Below, piece by piece: positions 35,466 through 45,200 of a stretch of DNA of 64,000 nucleotides. The stretch lies in NCBI RefSeq assembly GCF_001442615.1, contig NZ_LMXN01000003.1, positions 372,001 to 436,000 on the forward strand, read 5' to 3'. Below the pieces are notes generated by a model. The model had not been told where the DNA came from and made no database searches. It was given only the letters and a program-made list of their open reading frames with translations. A program made the position numbers and the translations under genes. How positions within the stretch are numbered: the first letter of the stretch is position 1; each line of letters begins with the position of its first letter. This DNA is from Algoriphagus resistens (GTDB lineage Bacteria > Bacteroidota > Bacteroidia > Cytophagales > Cyclobacteriaceae).

Positions 35466-37997
35466 TTACTGTCCTACCATAAAGATTGCGTTGCTCAAAA
35501 TCAGTTTTCCACTTTCCCAGAAACCTCTGAAAACCGGATCATCTACGAAGTAGATAATTTCGCCACGCCCTGCATTCTCTACGCCTATTGCCATAGATTC
35601 TCCCATGGTAGATTTGATTTTATAACCGATGTAACCAGATCTATAGGCATCATTGTTTGCGATTATCCCTGCATTTACACCATTGCTGAGGAAAGCGTAT
35701 TTGCTTGAGTTATTTTTGAGGCTATAATACTTGCCCCCCGTTCCATATCCTAGCGGGTGGGTTTCATCCATCTTTACCTCATATATTGCTCCTGCGGCGC
35801 CACCGGAAATTGCCACCCGTTCGGCCTCTTGATAAGGGGCAAGGCGTTCGGCCTTGGCCAGGGAATCTGCTACTTTTTCCGCTGCTTTTTTCTCATCATC
35901 ACTATCAAAAGTCTTTAAGCCGAACCCTTCTTTATCGGCAAAGAGGTTCAGTGCTCCGTCAATTGCTATTAGCTTTCCGCCAGCACGAACCCATTCCATG
36001 AGATTTTTCCGGGCTTGCTCGCTTAGTCCCCCACCCCACATAGAAGGCATGATAAGTACATTGTATTTGCTCAAATCATAGTGGGCAAGATTATCCAGCT
36101 CCAGATTCACCAAAGGATAGTTTAGGTCTTTTTCGAAAAAATGCCAGATAGCTCCGTAATTTAATGAGTTTGTTCCTTCTCCACCGATTAAGGCCACTTT
36201 TGGTGCTTGGATCACTCGGACATCTGGTGAGCCAAAGTCTTTTCCTTTATCAACATAGCCACTCATAGTAGTAGCCAATGTCACTTGAAATTTATTGGCG
36301 ATTTCCACCACTTTTTGATCGAAGTTTGGCACATATTCATTTCCGCCTTTGGTGATCATCAGCGATCCTGCCGCAAAGCTTTTTCCTTCGACCTCAAAAT
36401 CAAACTCATTGAATTTTACGCGGATCCCTTCCTTCAAAAGCGCAGAAAGGAAAGCAACATCACGCGTTCCTTGCCAATTTACCAGATAAGCAACCGGCGT
36501 TTTTTCCGCATGATTTGAAATGAACTCAGGTACTGTGTATTCACCCACCGGATCTATCCGTGACTCCACTGCAAATGCATCCAATCCATAGGCGTATGGC
36601 ATAGCCCAGCTTGTGATGTCATAAGTGATGCTATCGTGAAGTGTAGGATTTGGCTCAAAAAGCACCTGAGCCAATACGGATTTCGGTTGATGGGCGCTGA
36701 TGATAATGTCTTTGTCAGTGGTGGCGAAAGATTCATTTTTACCCGTTCTATACGAAAAGCCTTTTAGCCCTGATTTTGATCCTGCTTTGCCGTAACGAAT
36801 GCCATTTTTGTCCAAGAGCTCCAGCAATTTGGCCGTCTGAGCAGGATTGCTTTCACTCTTGATGATAAAGCTTTTGTATAGACCTTTTGGAGAAGAGGAG
36901 TTTTCATCAAAGAATTTTTCAAATTCAGAAAGCAATTTTTCAGCGTTTTCACTAGTGACCTCTACTGCAGACATGGCAGCAGTATAGTGGCCTTCGATTC
37001 TATAGCTTAATGTCACCGTGTCTCCCACAGCATCAAAACCGCCAATCCCGGCTTGGCCTCCTCCCCCTTGCTCTATGGTCATACCAATTGCTCCGTTAAA
37101 CATCGGATAAGAATCACCATAAGATGGATAAAGCAAGTCGAAGCGTTCTTTGGTAAAGTAAAACCTTCCGGCCTCATCAAAATACTTGGCAGTATTTCTG
37201 CCAAAAATGTCCTGAAACTCATGTTGAAAAGGGCTCAGTTGTTCATGAAGGGGCTCCGCGGCAGGGGCCATGTAGAAGGGATTGTTAATTCCCTGTTCGT
37301 GAAAATCCAAATGTAGCTGTGGCATCCATTGATTATAAAGCTTCATTCTTGCCTGGGACTCCACTTGTACCTGCCACGCCCAATCTCGGTTCAGATCAAA
37401 TAAATAGTGATTTGCACGCCCTCCCGGCCAAGGTTCATTGTGTTCCACAGATTGTAAATCGGCCTGAAGGGTTGTATTCATTTTTTGATTGTACCAGTTT
37501 GAGTAGCGGTCACGGCCATCCGGATTAATGCATGGATCGATGATGACGACTTGATTTTTTAGCCATTCCTGAGCGGTGGCATTTTCAGGATTTGCCAAGG
37601 TATAAAAGGAAGAAATCGCGGCTTCCATTCCCACTGATTCATTTCCATGGACATTGAAAGACATCCAGTTGATCGGAACAGAAGTCGAAGGCTTTCCGTC
37701 CACCATTCCAGTCCTTTTAAGATTGTCAGTGCGGATTTGCTCCAGATCAGCCATGTTTTCAGCACTGGATAGAATTGCGACAATAAGCGGTCGTTTTTCA
37801 TTGGTTTCCCCGTATTGGATGAGTTTGACATTGGGGTTGTTCGCCGCGATATGCTCAAAGTAATCGACCATACGATGGTGTGGAGTGAACCGATCTCCAG
37901 GTTTATAGCCTAAAAACTGCTCAGGGGTCTGGATCTGGGCTTGGACCGTCCAGAAAAGGGTACAAAAGAAAAAGCAAAGGAGTAAGAATCTTTTCAT
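35466..37997 (-). CDS. Secreted M14-family peptidase with GATase-like C-terminal domain
   Basis: A signal peptide (MKRFLLLCFFFCTLFWTVQA) starts this 843-residue protein. Zinc ligands are His117 and Glu120 in NVHGNESVGM and the His in LHLDFHEQG; a Glu in MTIEQGGGGQ is the likely catalytic residue. A second domain around 600-760 (VALIGGEGTNSLNYGAIWHFF ... VLIMPSMWGGGLSEQARKNLMEWVRAGGKLIAIDG) has a class-I glutamine amidotransferase-like or ThuA-like Rossmann fold but lacks an obvious nucleophile Cys. It likely degrades peptides in the periplasm. It is the larger of two M14 paralogues in this region. Confidence 0.9.
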   Translation of the reverse strand: MKRFLLLCFFFCTLFWTVQAQIQTPEQFLGYKPGDRFTPHHRMVDYFEHIAANNPNVKLIQYGETNEKRPLIVAILSSAENMADLEQIRTDNLKRTGMVDGKPSTSVPINWMSFNVHGNESVGMEAAISSFYTLANPENATAQEWLKNQVVIIDPCINPDGRDRYSNWYNQKMNTTLQADLQSVEHNEPWPGGRANHYLFDLNRDWAWQVQVESQARMKLYNQWMPQLHLDFHEQGINNPFYMAPAAEPLHEQLSPFQHEFQDIFGRNTAKYFDEAGRFYFTKERFDLLYPSYGDSYPMFNGAIGMTIEQGGGGQAGIGGFDAVGDTVTLSYRIEGHYTAAMSAVEVTSENAEKLLSEFEKFFDENSSSPKGLYKSFIIKSESNPAQTAKLLELLDKNGIRYGKAGSKSGLKGFSYRTGKNESFATTDKDIIISAHQPKSVLAQVLFEPNPTLHDSITYDITSWAMPYAYGLDAFAVESRIDPVGEYTVPEFISNHAEKTPVAYLVNWQGTRDVAFLSALLKEGIRVKFNEFDFEVEGKSFAAGSLMITKGGNEYVPNFDQKVVEIANKFQVTLATTMSGYVDKGKDFGSPDVRVIQAPKVALIGGEGTNSLNYGAIWHFFEKDLNYPLVNLELDNLAHYDLSKYNVLIMPSMWGGGLSEQARKNLMEWVRAGGKLIAIDGALNLFADKEGFGLKTFDSDDEKKAAEKVADSLAKAERLAPYQEAERVAISGGAAGAIYEVKMDETHPLGYGTGGKYYSLKNNSSKYAFLSNGVNAGIIANNDAYRSGYIGYKIKSTMGESMAIGVENAGRGEIIYFVDDPVFRGFWESGKLILSNAIFMVGQ

Positions 37998-38131
37998 TGA
38001 GTTTTAATTTTTTGGGACGTTCCAATTTAGCCGAAAAAAGAAGAAGCGGAATGGCCGATCAGATAAAAGCGGTAAAATGAAAATAACTTGCTTTTCTTTA
38101 CATCGAGATTGCTCTGTAGTCAGGCTTTTGG
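37998..38131. other. Gap without recognised feature
   Basis: This part of the divergent region must hold the leftward M14 promoter; nothing else was recognised. The remaining part of the gap to the ATPase start holds two palindromic repeats, listed separately. Confidence 0.4.
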
Positions 38132-38178
38132 ATTTACCATGAAATCCGTAAATCATACTTTCGATTTTCATGGTAAAA
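38132..38178 (+). repeat. 47-bp palindromic repeat, copy 1
   Basis: The repeat is bounded by perfect 12-bp arms, TTTACCATGAAA at 38133-38144 and TTTCATGGTAAA at 38166-38177, with a loop of 21 bp. It is identical over 47 bp to copy 2, with a 77-bp period. A nested TTTAC/GTAAA inverted repeat lies in its left half. Confidence 0.9.
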
Positions 38179-38208
38179 TCTGTTTGAGATGTAGAATTAA
38201 TTGCTGAT

Positions 38209-38255
38209 ATTTACCATGAAATCCGTAAATCATACTTTCGATTTTCATGGTAAAA
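38209..38255 (+). repeat. 47-bp palindromic repeat, copy 2, overlapping the ATPase start
   Basis: Identical to copy 1 (47/47). The right arm TTTCATGGTAAA contains the ATG (38247-38249) of AAA+ copy 2, so the hairpin would occlude the start of translation, and any DNA-binding protein would sit on the promoter end. Confidence 0.9.
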
Positions 38256-39389
38256 GATCGCTTTATATTCCCATTGCTTCAGGAATACCTGTCAATTTTC
38301 CCTGCTGTAGGACTTCTTGGCCCAAGACAGGTAGGGAAAACTACGCTCGTCAAAAGCCTGAATCTCGACAGAGAGAGTGTTTACATTGACCTAGAAAGAG
38401 CCTCTGATCGAGCCAAATTGATGGATGCGGAGCTGTATCTTAAGGCGCATGCGAAGAAGACGGTGATTCTCGATGAGATTCAATTGATGCCTGAGCTTTT
38501 TTCAGAACTGAGAAGTCTGATCGATGAGCAGCGTGAGCCGGGCAGGTTTATTCTATTGGGTTCGGCATCGCCGGATTTGATCCGGAAAAGTGCTGACTCA
38601 CTTGCAGGCAGGATTGGATACTTGGAACTGACTCCTTTTTTTGCAGAAGAGGTGGCTGGGGATGAGTTGGAGAAACTATGGATTCGTGGAGGATTTCCGT
38701 TGTCATTTTTGGCAAGAAGTGAGAGAGAGTCGCAGTTGTGGAGACAGAATTTTATCAAAACATATCTGGAAAGAGACCTGGCGCAGATAGGGTTGAGTAC
38801 TGATCCAAGGCTGGTGGAGCGCTTTTGGATTATGCTTGCAAATGCGCAGGGAGGGATCTGGAATGGAGAAAGTTTCGCACGAGCCCTGGGAATTACACGC
38901 CCTACAGTAAATCGGTATTTGGAATACCTAGAGGGATCTTTTATGGTACGTGTGCTGCCCCCATTTCATCAGAATATCAAAAAGCGTCTGGTAAAATCTC
39001 CGAAAGTCTTTATACGGGATACGGGTTTGCTGCATTCGCTGACCGGGGTGACTTCCATGGATTCCTTGATTAATCAAGTGTTAGCAGGTGCTTCGTTGGA
39101 AGGATTTGTGATTGAGCAGATTACCTCAACCTTTGGGCAGGAGTATGACTATTATTTCTACAGGACGCATCAGGGAGCAGAATGTGATCTGCTTTTGGTA
39201 AAAAATGGAGTTGTCAAAACTGCTATAGAAATTAAAAACACCCTTTCTCCCAAACTCACCAAAGGACTTATGATATCCATGGAAGATTCCGGAGCGGAAA
39301 ACGGAGTGGTGATTTGTAGGATAGATCAGGGATTTCCGCTGTCCGAGAAGGTAAAGGCAATGGGATTGAGAGAGTTTTTGCGTAGTTAG
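38247..39389 (+). CDS. AAA+ ATPase with DUF4143 and PD-(D/E)XK-like end (copy 2)
   Basis: This 380-residue protein has a P-loop GPRQVGKTT (25-33), Walker B VILDEI (73-78), and FILLGSAS sensor region. The middle (ESFARALGITRPTVNRYLEYLEGSFMVRVL) is a winged-helix-like segment. The C-terminal DUF4143 domain has GAECDLLL with Asp314 and EIK with Glu328 and Lys330, a pattern expected of PD-(D/E)XK nuclease folds. The ATG lies inside a palindromic repeat. The family is widespread in Bacteroidota and archaea, with unknown function. It shares only family-level architecture with copy 1. It is a single rightward gene framed by repeats. Confidence 0.87.
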   Translation: MVKDRFIFPLLQEYLSIFPAVGLLGPRQVGKTTLVKSLNLDRESVYIDLERASDRAKLMDAELYLKAHAKKTVILDEIQLMPELFSELRSLIDEQREPGRFILLGSASPDLIRKSADSLAGRIGYLELTPFFAEEVAGDELEKLWIRGGFPLSFLARSERESQLWRQNFIKTYLERDLAQIGLSTDPRLVERFWIMLANAQGGIWNGESFARALGITRPTVNRYLEYLEGSFMVRVLPPFHQNIKKRLVKSPKVFIRDTGLLHSLTGVTSMDSLINQVLAGASLEGFVIEQITSTFGQEYDYYFYRTHQGAECDLLLVKNGVVKTAIEIKNTLSPKLTKGLMISMEDSGAENGVVICRIDQGFPLSEKVKAMGLREFLRS

Positions 39390-39465
39390 TGGGTTCAATT
39401 ATGAAATTTTCAGGAATTCAGAGGCTGTAGGCTAAGAATGGTTATTATGGCTGGATGTCTATATT

Positions 39466-39512
39466 ATTTACCATGAAATACGTAAATCAGATCTTCGATT
39501 TTCATGGTAAAA
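39466..39512 (+). repeat. 47-bp palindromic repeat, copy 3
   Basis: It lies 76 bp downstream of the ATPase stop codon, in the same orientation as the two upstream copies. It matches them at 43 of 47 positions, with all differences in the loop and the 12-bp arms fully conserved, suggesting selection on the arms. Confidence 0.88.
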
Positions 39513-39586
39513 TATTTTTTATTCCAAAGTAAAAAATTTGTGTTTGGCCCCTTTGGAGTATAGTATTAAAAATTTTGTTGGCTTGG

Positions 39587-39643
39587 TTAAAAGACAAAAA
39601 GCCGGGTTGTCCAGAACCCATCTCACTGGCTGGACTCCCCGGC
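39587..39643 (-). terminator. Terminator of the susC-susD-DUF3823 operon
   Basis: Leftward strand forms a long stem with GCCGGG/CCCGGC (39638-39643 with 39601-39606) and an inner AGTCCAG/CTGGAC pairing, followed by TTTTTGTCTTTT. It lies just after the last gene's stop at 39659. Confidence 0.8.
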
Positions 39644-39658
39644 ATATCCATAAGAGGC

Positions 39659-40357
39659 TTATAGATTAACTTTTACTATCTCTGAGAAAATCATATCCTC
39701 CACGCCTTCAATTCTTACACCTACTCTCGCATAAGCATAATCTTGAGCCGGAACCCTTTCGGGTACATTTACTTCCAGAGAGATTCCACTCATAGATTCC
39801 AGATCAGCCCCACCTCTATTGGCAGTGGCAATGCTGGTGCGGTTATCCACAAAAGCTGTTTTGCTTACGTAAAGGGATACTTCTTGAATAGCTCTGGCTC
39901 CATCTTCTGTGATAATCTGATCTAAGTCAAAGCTGGCGGAAACCTGATCATTTCCGCCGTTGATAGAAACGTTCCTGATCATGTAATAAGGCATCACTTC
40001 TATATCAATGGTTTGGCTACCGGTGAGGTTTATAGGAATTGTATCATTGCCGGATTGATCGTTAATGATCTTCTGGAAAGGTCCCTGATTGTTAGGAATG
40101 ATCATTTTATAATCTCCTTTGAAAAGAAGCGATGAATAGGATCCGTCCTGATCCACTGCTACACCAATATTGCCAAGTCGCTGCCAACCCGATTCCCAGA
40201 GTTCAATGTATACATCATTGTAACTTACGCCGATAGGCTCTCCCTGATAGACAATCCGGCCATCCAATTGGATGCTGGGCTCGTCGTAATTGTCAAAGCT
40301 GCAGGATGCCAGGGAAGCTGCTATTCCCATCATTCCTAGTATGTTTTTGAAATTCAT
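39659..40357 (-). CDS. DUF3823-type lipoprotein of the Sus-like operon
   Basis: Start at ATG 40357 gives a lipoprotein signal with lipobox SLASC (Cys near 19); an upstream in-frame start would add seven residues. The 232-residue protein has two beta-sandwich-like parts: the first (SIQLDGRIVYQGEPIGVSYNDVYIELWESGW ... GDYKMIIPNNQGPF) matches DUF3823, found in surface glycan-binding lipoproteins next to SusD. It probably sits on the cell surface with SusC/SusD. It follows susD by 24 bp. Confidence 0.8.
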   Translation of the reverse strand: MNFKNILGMMGIAASLASCSFDNYDEPSIQLDGRIVYQGEPIGVSYNDVYIELWESGWQRLGNIGVAVDQDGSYSSLLFKGDYKMIIPNNQGPFQKIINDQSGNDTIPINLTGSQTIDIEVMPYYMIRNVSINGGNDQVSASFDLDQIITEDGARAIQEVSLYVSKTAFVDNRTSIATANRGGADLESMSGISLEVNVPERVPAQDYAYARVGVRIEGVEDMIFSEIVKVNL

Positions 40358-40381
40358 GTTTTGTTGAGTTAAGAGCAATAC

Positions 40382-42250
40382 TTATTGATTAGGATTGCGG
40401 ACAATTTTCGGATTGTTGTTTCGTATACCATCATCAATTTGTGAATAGTAATTTCCCAGTCTAAATCTATGAGCATTAAAGACAGGTGCTGGTACAAATT
40501 CCTCAAACATCCACTTGCCGTTATTCGGAGAGCCTGGCTCATAATACTTAAAAGGCTTCAGTCCAAACACCCGTGTGCTTACAGCCAATGCATTGCCCGG
40601 GTTGTTTGTCAAATCTGCAGTAACGCCATTCCAAATACGGTGTGCCAACCTCCAGCGCTTCTTATCCCAAAGGATATGATTTTCAAAAGCAAGTTCTACT
40701 TTTCGCTCATGTACGATTCTGTCAAAATCAATTTCTCCTGGTGTCAGATCAATAGGAAAGCCGGCTCTTCTTCGTACTTGATTCATGTATTCAGCCGCTT
40801 TTTCCAAATCGCCTAACTCAAATGCCGCTTCAGCAGCATTCAAAAGAATCTCAGCATATCGGAATCTTACCAGCCACACAGATGAGCCAGTTCCTCTTTG
40901 TCCTGATCCTACAGAAGTATCCACATATTTTCTGAGGTAAAAGCCATTCTGCGCTGACCATTCCAATTGATCTATCGGCCCGTCAAAACCAACTACCTGC
41001 ACGGTAGCATTACTTCCGGGAAGCTGTGCCTGTCCACCCAGCTGGCCAGAGGTTATCACCGAACCATCTGCTAATTTATAACCTGCCCAGATATCAACTT
41101 CCTTCCCTCTGAAAGTGGCGCCCGGCACGATCACTGTACCAAAAAGGCGTGGGTCTCTACCTTCAAAAATATCCATTGGATCATCGTAGTAAATCGGATT
41201 TCCATTTTCATCCCTAGTTGGCAATTCTGCAAAGGTATTGTCCAACAATTCGTAGGACTGAACTAAATTTAGCGAAGGATTCATTTTTCCCCCTGAAGTG
41301 TTTTCTTCACGCAGAGAACGAGGAATAGTTTCTATCGTGAAGCCATGTGTCCTTCCCTGAACCAGGAAATCCTTGGCTAGAATGACCTCGTTATTAGAGC
41401 TTTTATTCAGGAAAATATTAGTGTAGTTCTCTGACTTATCAGGGTCCTGATCATACAATTCATAAGTACCCAAGCCCATTACTTCTTCTGAGGCATTCAA
41501 TGCAGTTGTGTAGTATCCATCAGCCATGCTGGCTGGAATACCAACCTCCCCACCGGGCAAGGAGACTTCCGGTGTCAGCTGCCCATAATTGGCAATCGAT
41601 CCGGCATACAGCGCAGCTCTGGAAACCAGGGCAAGTGCCGCGCCTTTAGTGGCTCTGGATTTCGTGCCTCCGTTTGGAAGGTCGTTTTTCACAGCTTCCA
41701 TCTCAGCGATCACAAAGTCATAAATCTCGTGCTCTTTGGCGCGCGGAAACTGTAGATAGGAAGGGTCTCCACTGTTATCATATTCGAGAGGCTCCAAGAT
41801 CAATGGAACCCCGCCCATGCGCTTCACATGCTCGAAGTACACCATGGCCCGGATGAATTTAGCTTCTGCAAGGAATCGGGCTTTTGCCTCATCGGAAATT
41901 TCTGTAGCAGCCTCGCATTTCTGAATAAACAGGTTCAAATCACGGATGTAGGTATAATCCCACATACCCCAGTTACCATAACCATATTCTTGGTTTTGAT
42001 GTCTCCAATAGTCTCCAGCGTTGCTGCCAAAAGCTTCATCGAAATTGGCATATTCCCACCAGTTTTCCAGCCCTTGGTAGTCTGGAAGCCGATTGTACAA
42101 ATCCGCCAGTACTGAAAATACCAGGTCTTCATTTTCCCACACTTGGTCTTCTTGAAGGATGTCTGTGGGCTCTCTATCCAAAAACTGGTCATTATCACAT
42201 CCTGCAAATGCCAGGAAAATGACTAGGTATATATTTCTTAAATTTTTCAT
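40382..42250 (-). CDS. susD: SusD/RagB-family glycan-binding outer membrane lipoprotein
   Basis: SusD proteins cap the SusC barrel and bind the incoming glycan or peptide. The lipobox is FAGC (Cys about 18). SusD TPR helices (ARFLAEAKFIRAMVYFEHVKRMGGVPLI) and the conserved late stretch RFRYAEILLNAAEAAFELGDLEKAAEYMNQVRRRAGF are present. The 622 residues is a typical length. It is 16 bp downstream of susC in a leftward operon. The exact ligand is unknown. Confidence 0.95.
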   Translation of the reverse strand: MKNLRNIYLVIFLAFAGCDNDQFLDREPTDILQEDQVWENEDLVFSVLADLYNRLPDYQGLENWWEYANFDEAFGSNAGDYWRHQNQEYGYGNWGMWDYTYIRDLNLFIQKCEAATEISDEAKARFLAEAKFIRAMVYFEHVKRMGGVPLILEPLEYDNSGDPSYLQFPRAKEHEIYDFVIAEMEAVKNDLPNGGTKSRATKGAALALVSRAALYAGSIANYGQLTPEVSLPGGEVGIPASMADGYYTTALNASEEVMGLGTYELYDQDPDKSENYTNIFLNKSSNNEVILAKDFLVQGRTHGFTIETIPRSLREENTSGGKMNPSLNLVQSYELLDNTFAELPTRDENGNPIYYDDPMDIFEGRDPRLFGTVIVPGATFRGKEVDIWAGYKLADGSVITSGQLGGQAQLPGSNATVQVVGFDGPIDQLEWSAQNGFYLRKYVDTSVGSGQRGTGSSVWLVRFRYAEILLNAAEAAFELGDLEKAAEYMNQVRRRAGFPIDLTPGEIDFDRIVHERKVELAFENHILWDKKRWRLAHRIWNGVTADLTNNPGNALAVSTRVFGLKPFKYYEPGSPNNGKWMFEEFVPAPVFNAHRFRLGNYYSQIDDGIRNNNPKIVRNPNQ

Positions 42251-42266
42251 TGTTCGTTCGGATTTA

Positions 42267-45200
42267 TTAGAATGACACGTTGAATCCTACATTCACCACC
42301 TTGTTCTGAGGATATTGTAATCCGTTTGGATCTACTACTTCAGGATCAATACCAAACTGGTGCACATTATCAATTGCAAACAGGTTGTAGCTGCTTACAA
42401 ATACTCTTCCTCTGGACATTTTCCATCTGTTCAGTAACTTCTCCGGAAGGGTATAGCCTACCTCCAGTGTTCTCATTCTCAAATATTTCACGTTTGTGAG
42501 CCACCAGGTCGAATTCTTATTGTAGTTACTATGGCCTCCGGTATTGAATCGGAGTGGAGGGTTTTTGCCTGCTACCCAAGGGCTGTTGATATCGAGGATA
42601 TCTTCTCTGTGATAGCGATCATCATACATGGATGCCAGTAGGTTTCCGCCGTTTTGGTAAGGCCATCGCATTTCCCAGTTCTGATTATAGGAGTACATTC
42701 CACCACCGGAGAAATCAGCAGTCAGATCAAATCCTTTGTATTGGAAGTTAAAATTTAAGCCGAAGTTTAAGCTGGGTTGACCAGCAGACTGATAGCCAAT
42801 AGGCCGCTCGTCATAACCATCTATCTTGCCATCATTATTTACATCTTTATAGATGAAATCGCCGGGAAGCAAGGTCTTATTCCCTTGCCCATCTATATTA
42901 ACCGGATAATCGTTGATAGCTTCGAATGACTCAAACTGTCCGGTAACTTCATATCCCCAGAAGATACCATTGTATCTGTCTTCACCAGAGTTTCTATACC
43001 TGTCCCAAGATGAGCTAAAAGTTGGATTGTATGACTCAACAAATTTACTACGTGCGTAAGATGCGTTTGCACCGATTCTGAATACAAAGTCTCCGGCTTT
43101 GCCGTTCCAGTTCACAGCAATCTCTGCTCCCGAGTTTGAATCCGTATTTAGATTTTCATCCGTCAGCCCATAACCTAATTCCGCAGGCAAGAAAATATCA
43201 TTTCGTACGCCTCTTAAGCCCGTTCTTCTTCTGTTGAAATAATCTACAGCACCAGTGATCTTGCCACTGCCAAACGAGAAATCCAATCCTATATCGGCTA
43301 TTGTACTTACAAACCATGAAATGTTGTCAATTGGCTGGCCGGTATTTGCTGAACCTTGAATATTCTCTCCATCGACTATAACTGTGGATGAGCCATATCG
43401 GTAACCGGTCAGGTAATCAAATGGTGTGATAAACCTTGGATCATTTCGATCAATCCCCATGTTGATGTTATCATCGCCCAGCTGGCCATAGGAAGCTCTG
43501 ACTTTCAGCTCATCCAGATCCAGTTTGGCCGCAAAGTTATCCATAAAGGGCTCTTCAGAGATTCTCCATCCTGCAGATACTGATGGGAAGAAGCCCCAAC
43601 GGTTATCCGGCGAAAATTTCCAGGAAGCATCTGCCCGACCAGCAAGTTCTAAAAGGTATTTGCCCGCATAATCGTAATTGATACGTCCCACATATCCTAT
43701 CCTAGCTTCTTCCTGTCGCTCGTCATTGTAGGTGTCGGCATCGGCAAAACGAATGATATCCAAGAAATTATTGGTAGGAACAGAGTGGATGAAGTTGTAA
43801 AGTCTGGTACGCTCGATCCGCTCGTTCAAGGCAAGTGCAGAGAAATTATGCTTCTCTCCAAAGGTCTTGTTATACGTCAGAGAAAGCTGCCATACATTCT
43901 CCATAATCTTCTCCTGCCCACGTCCACGGTACGGATTGTCGTTTCCCCCAGATCGGAAATACTCGTCTGTTTCTGGATTGTATCCATAGACATCATAGGT
44001 GTATTCGAAAGTATTTTGCATGTTGTCTGCCAGATAGTAGGAGTACAATCCCTTCGCAACCAAATCAGGAACTATCTCATATTCAGCGGTGAAGTTGGTC
44101 TGCAATACCTGCCATTTGTTGGTGTAAAAACCTGTGCGGTCATAATTCAGCAGGGCCCAGTTGGTTTCGATGTTATTGATATTGGCTGGGTATTCAGGAT
44201 TGTCATTGGCATACGGACGCTCTGTAGGTCTATTTCTAAATAGCGCAAATCTTGGTTGCCAGTAATCATCTCCTCCCGGTACGCCTGGATTGTTCCGGTT
44301 TTCGATGCGGCCGTTGATCTGCATGCCTACTCTGAACTTATCAGTAATATCTGTATTGATATTGGACTGGATATTTGTTCTGTTGAATTCGAATTCATCT
44401 GAGAATACTGCTTTTTGATCAAATCGAGTTACCGACAGATAGTAATTTGTTCGCTCAGATCCACCAGACACAGAGGCGTTGAAATTGCTTTGCGGGGCAT
44501 TTCCCTGGACAATAAAATCTCTCCAGTTGAATGATTTATAGCCGTACTCAGTACCTTGGTTCCACTTTTCAAGTTCTTCGGCAGTGATATTGGTATTTCC
44601 AAACTGGTTGATATCTGCATCTGCTTTACCGAGCATCCACTCATAAGCGTCCACACCATCAGGGAATCTGGACCAATTTTGCCAGCCGTAATAGCCATTG
44701 ATGTTGATGGTTGGTGTTTCTCCGCGCTTGCCCTGCTTGGTTTTCACTACCACCACGCCATTTGCTGCACGTGAACCATATACGGCTGCAGATGCATCTT
44801 TCAGAATGGAGATGCTTTCAATGTCCCCAGGAGCCAGGTTATTAAACTGCCCTTCATCTTTTTGGATTCCATCGATTACATAGAGGGGAGTACCCATATT
44901 ACGTATCTGAAGCCAAGCGCCAGCACCTGGTCGACCATCTGGCTGTCGGAAGGAAAGCCCGGCCAATTTACCTGCCAATGCGCCGGAAACAGTGGCGGAA
45001 GGAACCTTATCTATATCACGGCTGGTCACATTCGCTACAGCACCTGTGATGGTTTCTTTTTGTTGCTCACCGTAGCCGACGACGATTACCTCATCTAAGC
45101 TGCCGAGATCACTTTCCATCTGAAGATCAAGTTCTGTCTGTACTCCAACCAGAATCTCTTGTGTTTTAAATCCTATAAAGGATATTCTTAGAGTCGCCTC

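Noticed and set aside
43785-44243. 152-codon plus-strand ORF inside susC
   Set aside because: It is antisense to the SusC beta-barrel; no motifs and no start context.
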